Shown: positions 6,615-9,194 of the stretch, one piece after another
Position numbering within the stretch: the first letter of the stretch is position 1
Layout: every line of letters begins with the position of its first letter
Origin: Bacillota bacterium
GTDB taxonomy: Bacteria > Bacillota > Clostridia > Christensenellales > Aristaeellaceae
Reading direction: 5' to 3'
NCBI GenBank assembly: GCA_019137115.1
Contig: JAGVSV010000183.1
Span: 1-9,194 of the forward strand
Length of the DNA: 9,194 nucleotides
Translations under genes and position numbers: made by a program
The notes under the pieces: generated by a model
Database searches by the model: none
What the model was told of the DNA's origin: nothing
What the model saw: only the letters and a program-made list of their open reading frames with translations

Positions 6615-7671
6615 ATGAAGTTAGCGGCTTACGGTTTCACCCCTGACCTGCTGCCCCCGGGCACACCCGGCACGCCCGCGCGCGTGACCGCCGTGCACCG
6701 TGAGCGGTACGAGCTGGTCTGTGCGGCGGGCTTCACGCACGGCCACCTGAAGCGCTCGGCGTATGAAGCCGGGCAAGCGGACACCCCCACAGCGGGGGAT
6801 TATGTGATAATCGATGACAACCCGCTGGGCGACAGCATGATCACGCAGACCCTGCCGCGCAAAAGCTTCTTTTCGCGGCGCAGCGCGCATACCGGGCGCG
6901 GCGGCCAGGCGGTGGCCGCAAACTTTGATCATGTGTTTATCCTGCAGTCCCTCAACCGGGACCTGAACCTGCGCCGGCTGGAGCGCTACCTGACGCTGAC
7001 GTGGGATTCCGGCGGCATGCCGGTGGTGTTGCTGACCAAGGCCGACCTGAAAACGGACATCGCCGCCATCACCCGGCAGGTGGGAGCCGTGGCCACCGGC
7101 GCCCCGGTTATCGCGGTCAGCGCGGTCACCGGCCAGGGGCTGGAGGATCTCCAGGCATACCTTCAGCCTGGCAGAACCATCGTGCTGCTGGGTTCCTCCG
7201 GCGCGGGAAAATCAACGCTGGTCAACACCCTGTCCGGGCAGGACGTAATGGCGGTACGGGAGATCCGCGAGGACGACAGCCGCGGCCGCCACACCACCAC
7301 GCACCGGCAGATGATCCTGCTGCCCGGCGGCGCGATGCTCATCGACACCCCCGGCATGCGCCAGATGGGCATGTGGGATGTGGACGGGGGGCTGGATGAA
7401 TCGTTCGCCGATGTAACGCAGTACCTAGGACAGTGCCGCTTTGACGACTGCAGCCACGCAAGCGAGCCCGGCTGCGCCATCCTCGCCGCCATTGCGGACG
7501 GAGCGCTGCCCCCCTGACCGCTGGGAGAGCTATCAGAGGCTCAAGGACGAGGCAAGGTACGCCGATGACCGCGCGGCGTACCTGAAGGAGAAGTCGCAGT
7601 GGCACAAGGAGATCGCCAAGCGCACCCGGCAGCGCGAGGAGGACGCCAAAAAGCACGGCGGGAAGTGGTAG
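6615..7671 (+). CDS. rsgA: Ribosome small subunit-dependent GTPase A, with a +1 frameshift at 7509-7515
   Basis: RsgA (YjeQ) is a circularly permuted GTPase that acts in late 30S subunit maturation. ATG 6615 has GGAGGG 7 nt upstream. An OB-fold domain (about residues 20-85) precedes the permuted G motifs: G4 TKAD 141-144, G5 VSAVTGQG 168-175, G1 GSSGAGKST 193-201 and G3 DTPG 244-247. The zinc site CX4CXHX5C (Cys274, Cys279, His281, Cys287) follows. The frame then stops at TGA 7515 after residue 300 (GALPP). In the +1 frame the sequence continues with DRWESYQRLKDEARY and 36 more residues to TAG 7669, which is the expected C-terminal helical tail. One extra C in the run at 7509-7514, or a +1 ribosomal shift, explains this; the joined product has 351 residues, the normal length for long-form RsgA. 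Without the shift, the product lacks the C-terminal helices but keeps the G domain and zinc site. Confidence 0.92.
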
Positions 7672-7686
7672 GCAGCCGCGTTCCGC

Positions 7687-7715
7687 TTGAGCGCCGCGCG
7701 CGCCTGTGATACAGT
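7687..7715 (+). promoter_or_regulatory. Probable sigma-A promoter of the oxidoreductase gene
   Basis: TTGAGC (7687-7692), a 17 bp spacer and TACAGT (7710-7715), preceded by TGA giving an extended -10 TGn. Each hexamer matches 4 of 6 consensus bases. It lies 32 nt before ATG 7748 and after the rsgA stop, and no terminator is visible between the two genes. Confidence 0.5.
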
Positions 7716-7747
7716 GACATCATAAGAACCATCAGGAGGGAAACCAC

Positions 7748-8815
7748 ATGAAGAAGATCCGCGTAGCCGTGATCGGCTACGGCCGCAGCGGCCGTAACAT
7801 CCACCGCGATTTGCTGATGCAGCTGCCCGAAAAGTATGAATTGGTCGCGTTTGTGGATGTGGACGAGGACCGCCGCCGCATGATCCAGGAGGAAACCGGA
7901 TTAACGCCGCTTCAGGACTACCGGCAGCTGTTCGGCCGAGAGGACATTGACCTGGTGGTCAACGCCAGCTACTCGCACCATCACGCGGCCATCAGCTGTG
8001 ATCTGTTGCTGAATGGTTTTGCGGTGCTCTCCGAAAAGCCCGCCGCCCAAAACGTGCCGGAGTTTAAGCAGGTGCTCTCAGCGCAGCGCATCAGCGGCAA
8101 GCCGTACTATGTGTTCCAGCAGTACCGCTTCGCGCCGGCTTACATGAAGATGAAGGAGATTGTGGAAAGCGGCAAGCTGGGCCGCGTGGTGCAGGTGTCG
8201 TTCCACTTTGACGGGTTTTCCCGCCGCTGGGACTGGCAGACCGTGCATGCCTTCACCGCCGGCAGCCTGCACAACACCGGCCCCCACCCGATGGACTGGG
8301 CGCTGGACATGATGAACTTCCCGGAGGACATCGAGGTGTTCTGCGCAATGGACCGCGCGCACACCGCCGGCAACGCCGAGGACTATGTCAAGCTGCTGCT
8401 GCGCTCGCCCGGCGCGCCGATTGCCGAGATCGAGATTTCCGCCTCCTTCGGCTTTGGCAAGGACACCTACCAGGTGCAGGGCACCCGCGGCTGCCTGACC
8501 GGCACCGACAAGGGCCTGAAATGGAAGTATTACAGCGATGACAACGCAACGCCGCTCACGCTGATCACCCAGCCGCTGCGCGACGAAAACGGCGCGCCCA
8601 TCTACTGCCGTGAGAAGCTGCCCATCCACGAGGAGGAATGGCGCCCCACCGAGTGGGAGGCCGACGCCTTCAATGCCAAGGGCCTGAATTTCTACAACGC
8701 GCTGTACGAAACCATCACCGCGGATGCGCCCTTCCTGATCAAAAGCAAACACATCCTGCGCCAGATGGAGGTCACCCAGGAAGCATACTGGCAAAACGAG
8801 GAACTGTTCCACTGA
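7748..8815 (+). CDS. Gfo/Idh/MocA family NAD(P)-dependent oxidoreductase
   Basis: A 355-residue cytosolic dehydrogenase of the glucose-fructose oxidoreductase/inositol dehydrogenase/MocA family, acting on sugars, inositols or sugar acids with a bound or free nicotinamide cofactor. The N-terminal Rossmann fold begins VAVIGYGRSGRNIH, with the dinucleotide loop G10-x-G12-x-x-G15. Asp37/Asp39 after the second strand favour NAD(H) over NADP(H). The family motif SEKPAA carries Glu96-Lys97-Pro98, where Lys97 is the usual catalytic or cofactor-contacting Lys. The C-terminal domain has GSLHNTGPHPMDWAL (172-186), with His180 and Asp183 in the family's active-site positions. ATG 7748 follows AGGAGGG by 7-8 nt. 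It has its own promoter and terminator, so it is probably monocistronic. The carbohydrate-enzyme gene downstream suggests a sugar substrate; the exact one is unknown. Confidence 0.95.
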   Translation: MKKIRVAVIGYGRSGRNIHRDLLMQLPEKYELVAFVDVDEDRRRMIQEETGLTPLQDYRQLFGREDIDLVVNASYSHHHAAISCDLLLNGFAVLSEKPAAQNVPEFKQVLSAQRISGKPYYVFQQYRFAPAYMKMKEIVESGKLGRVVQVSFHFDGFSRRWDWQTVHAFTAGSLHNTGPHPMDWALDMMNFPEDIEVFCAMDRAHTAGNAEDYVKLLLRSPGAPIAEIEISASFGFGKDTYQVQGTRGCLTGTDKGLKWKYYSDDNATPLTLITQPLRDENGAPIYCREKLPIHEEEWRPTEWEADAFNAKGLNFYNALYETITADAPFLIKSKHILRQMEVTQEAYWQNEELFH

Positions 8816-8834
8816 TCCATCCGGGACCACCTGC

Positions 8835-8863
8835 GGGGCGCGCCTTCGGGCCGCCCCTTTTTT
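8835..8863 (+). terminator. Intrinsic terminator after the oxidoreductase gene
   Basis: GGGGCG(C)GCC pairs with GGCCGCCCC (8835-8844 with 8849-8857, one bulged C) around a UUCG tetraloop, followed by TTTTTT at 8858-8863. It starts 19 nt after the stop codon and is a textbook strong terminator. Confidence 0.92.
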
Positions 8864-8875
8864 GCGCGCGCTTTG

Positions 8876-8904
8876 TTGCATTTTTCCCGCGCACAAGGTA
8901 CTGT
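8876..8904 (+). promoter_or_regulatory. Weak candidate promoter upstream of the micro-ORF
   Basis: TTGCAT (8876-8881), a 17 bp spacer and TACTGT (8899-8904). Each hexamer matches only about half of the consensus. The layout resembles the TTGAGC/TACAGT promoter at 7687-7715, and it follows a terminator, where a new transcription unit must begin. Confidence 0.3.
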
Positions 8905-8956
8905 AGGGGAAGGAAATGCTGCGTTATATGACGTTCAACCAATGGGAGGGACCGCA

Positions 8957-8986
8957 ATGAAACGATGGTTCATACCTATCCTTTAA
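8957..8986 (+). other. Nine-codon micro-ORF that looks like a truncated signal-peptide start
   Basis: ATG 8957 has a strong GGGAGGG site 6 nt upstream (8944-8950) and encodes MKRWFIPIL before TAA at 8984. The two basic residues followed by a hydrophobic run look like the first residues of a signal peptide or membrane anchor that has been cut off. The DNA after it is clearly poorer in GC. It may be the stump of a gene broken at a recombination or assembly junction, or a short leader peptide for the downstream gene. A second tiny ORF (8916-8960, MLRYMTFNQWEGPQ) overlaps it as ATGA, probably by chance. Confidence 0.4.
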
Positions 8987-9031
8987 CTCCACAGAAGGTG
9001 CCCTAGCGCCATATGAAAGGATAACATCATC

Positions 9032-9194
9032 ATGATCAAGCCTGCAAAAAGACCTTCCTGTAAAGCAACCCATGTCGAACGCCAGCCGGATCATGTGGTG
9101 ATGATCAGCGAATATGGCAAACTGAAACTTGAGCCAAAGAGCCCGAACATCATCCGCGTTGTCTTTACGAGAGCGGATCACTTTTCTGACACCA
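9032..9194 (+). CDS. Start of a probable GH31-family glycoside hydrolase (3' end outside window)
   Basis: The frame is open from ATG 9032 to the window end (54 codons). GAAAGGA at 9015-9021 is a ribosome binding site 10 nt upstream. The visible residues include EYGKLKLEPKSPNIIRVVF (about 27-45), followed by TRADHFSDT. The pattern of a short strand, Leu-x-x-x-Ser-Pro-x-Ile-Ile-Arg-Val and a Phe-Ser turn is what I expect of the N-terminal beta-sandwich of GH31 alpha-glucosidases and alpha-xylosidases. There is no signal peptide, so the enzyme would act in the cytosol on imported oligosaccharides. GC content here is near 48 percent, against 65-70 percent in the preceding gene. The catalytic domain lies outside the window, so the family call rests on a short stretch and is moderate; that this is a real coding start is more certain. 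Confidence 0.55.
   Translation, partial: MIKPAKRPSCKATHVERQPDHVVMISEYGKLKLEPKSPNIIRVVFTRADHFSDT

Noticed and set aside
7702..7722. A catabolite-repression (cre-like) site in TGTGATACAGTGACA upstream of the oxidoreductase
   Set aside because: Only the outer TGT/ACA bases match. The centre lacks the CG step and the symmetry is poor; the stretch is better explained by the -10 element.
8078..8896. A 272-codon minus-strand open frame opposite the oxidoreductase
   Set aside because: It is a codon-bias shadow in GC-rich DNA. The plus-strand gene carries full Gfo/Idh/MocA motifs, and the minus frame would read through the terminator.
8916..8960. A 14-codon ORF (MLRYMTFNQWEGPQ) overlapping the micro-ORF as ATGA, as an attenuator leader peptide
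   Set aside because: Its SD-like GGGGAAGG is too close to the ATG, there is no run of one amino acid codon, and no terminator/antiterminator pair follows.
1..9194. CRISPR array, tRNA or rRNA genes, insertion sequence or transposase, prophage or toxin-antitoxin genes
   Set aside because: I looked for repeated spacers, tRNA-like clover-leaf ends, terminal inverted repeats and typical protein motifs on both strands and found none.

Overview
The window is GC-rich DNA (mid-60s percent by eye) with tightly packed genes, strong AGGAGG-type ribosome binding sites, frequent GTG starts, a BcrA-type ABC exporter and a long-form RsgA GTPase. This points to a high-GC Bacillota, most likely a gut-type Clostridia lineage. 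The lineage is inferred from style, not from a marker gene.

Layout. (1) Positions 1-2663, plus strand: the 3' part of zwf (glucose-6-phosphate dehydrogenase), an SMP-30/gluconolactonase-family lactonase, a metal-dependent cyclase/kynurenine formamidase-like hydrolase and a GNAT acetyltransferase. They are almost contiguous (gaps of 11 and 3 nt, then an 8 nt overlap) and end at a hairpin that also fits as terminator of the convergent operon. (2) Positions 5097-2678, minus strand: an ABC ATPase of the bacitracin/lantibiotic-resistance type, its ABC-2 permease (8 nt overlap after start correction) and a small secreted protein of unknown family. (3) Positions 5273-7671, plus strand, divergent from the ABC operon: an MFS transporter and the ribosome-assembly GTPase RsgA. 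(4) Positions 7748-8863, plus strand: a Gfo/Idh/MocA oxidoreductase with its own promoter and a strong UUCG-loop terminator. (5) Positions 8864-9194: a short intergenic stretch with a nine-codon micro-ORF, followed by a lower-GC segment holding the start of a probable family 31 glycoside hydrolase.

How the genes fit together. In the first operon the G6PD product, 6-phosphogluconolactone, could be opened by the adjacent SMP-30-family lactonase; no classical pgl is visible here, though the upstream end of the operon is outside the window. The ABC cassette looks like a peptide or antibiotic exporter with an accessory secreted protein. The oxidoreductase and the glycoside hydrolase suggest carbohydrate use.

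The two most notable points are an rsgA reading frame broken by one base at CCC CCC TGA C (7509-7518), with an intact C-terminal coding stretch in the +1 frame, and the abrupt drop in GC content near 8985 directly after a truncated-looking signal-peptide start. I found no convincing new defence, mobile or CRISPR-like system.
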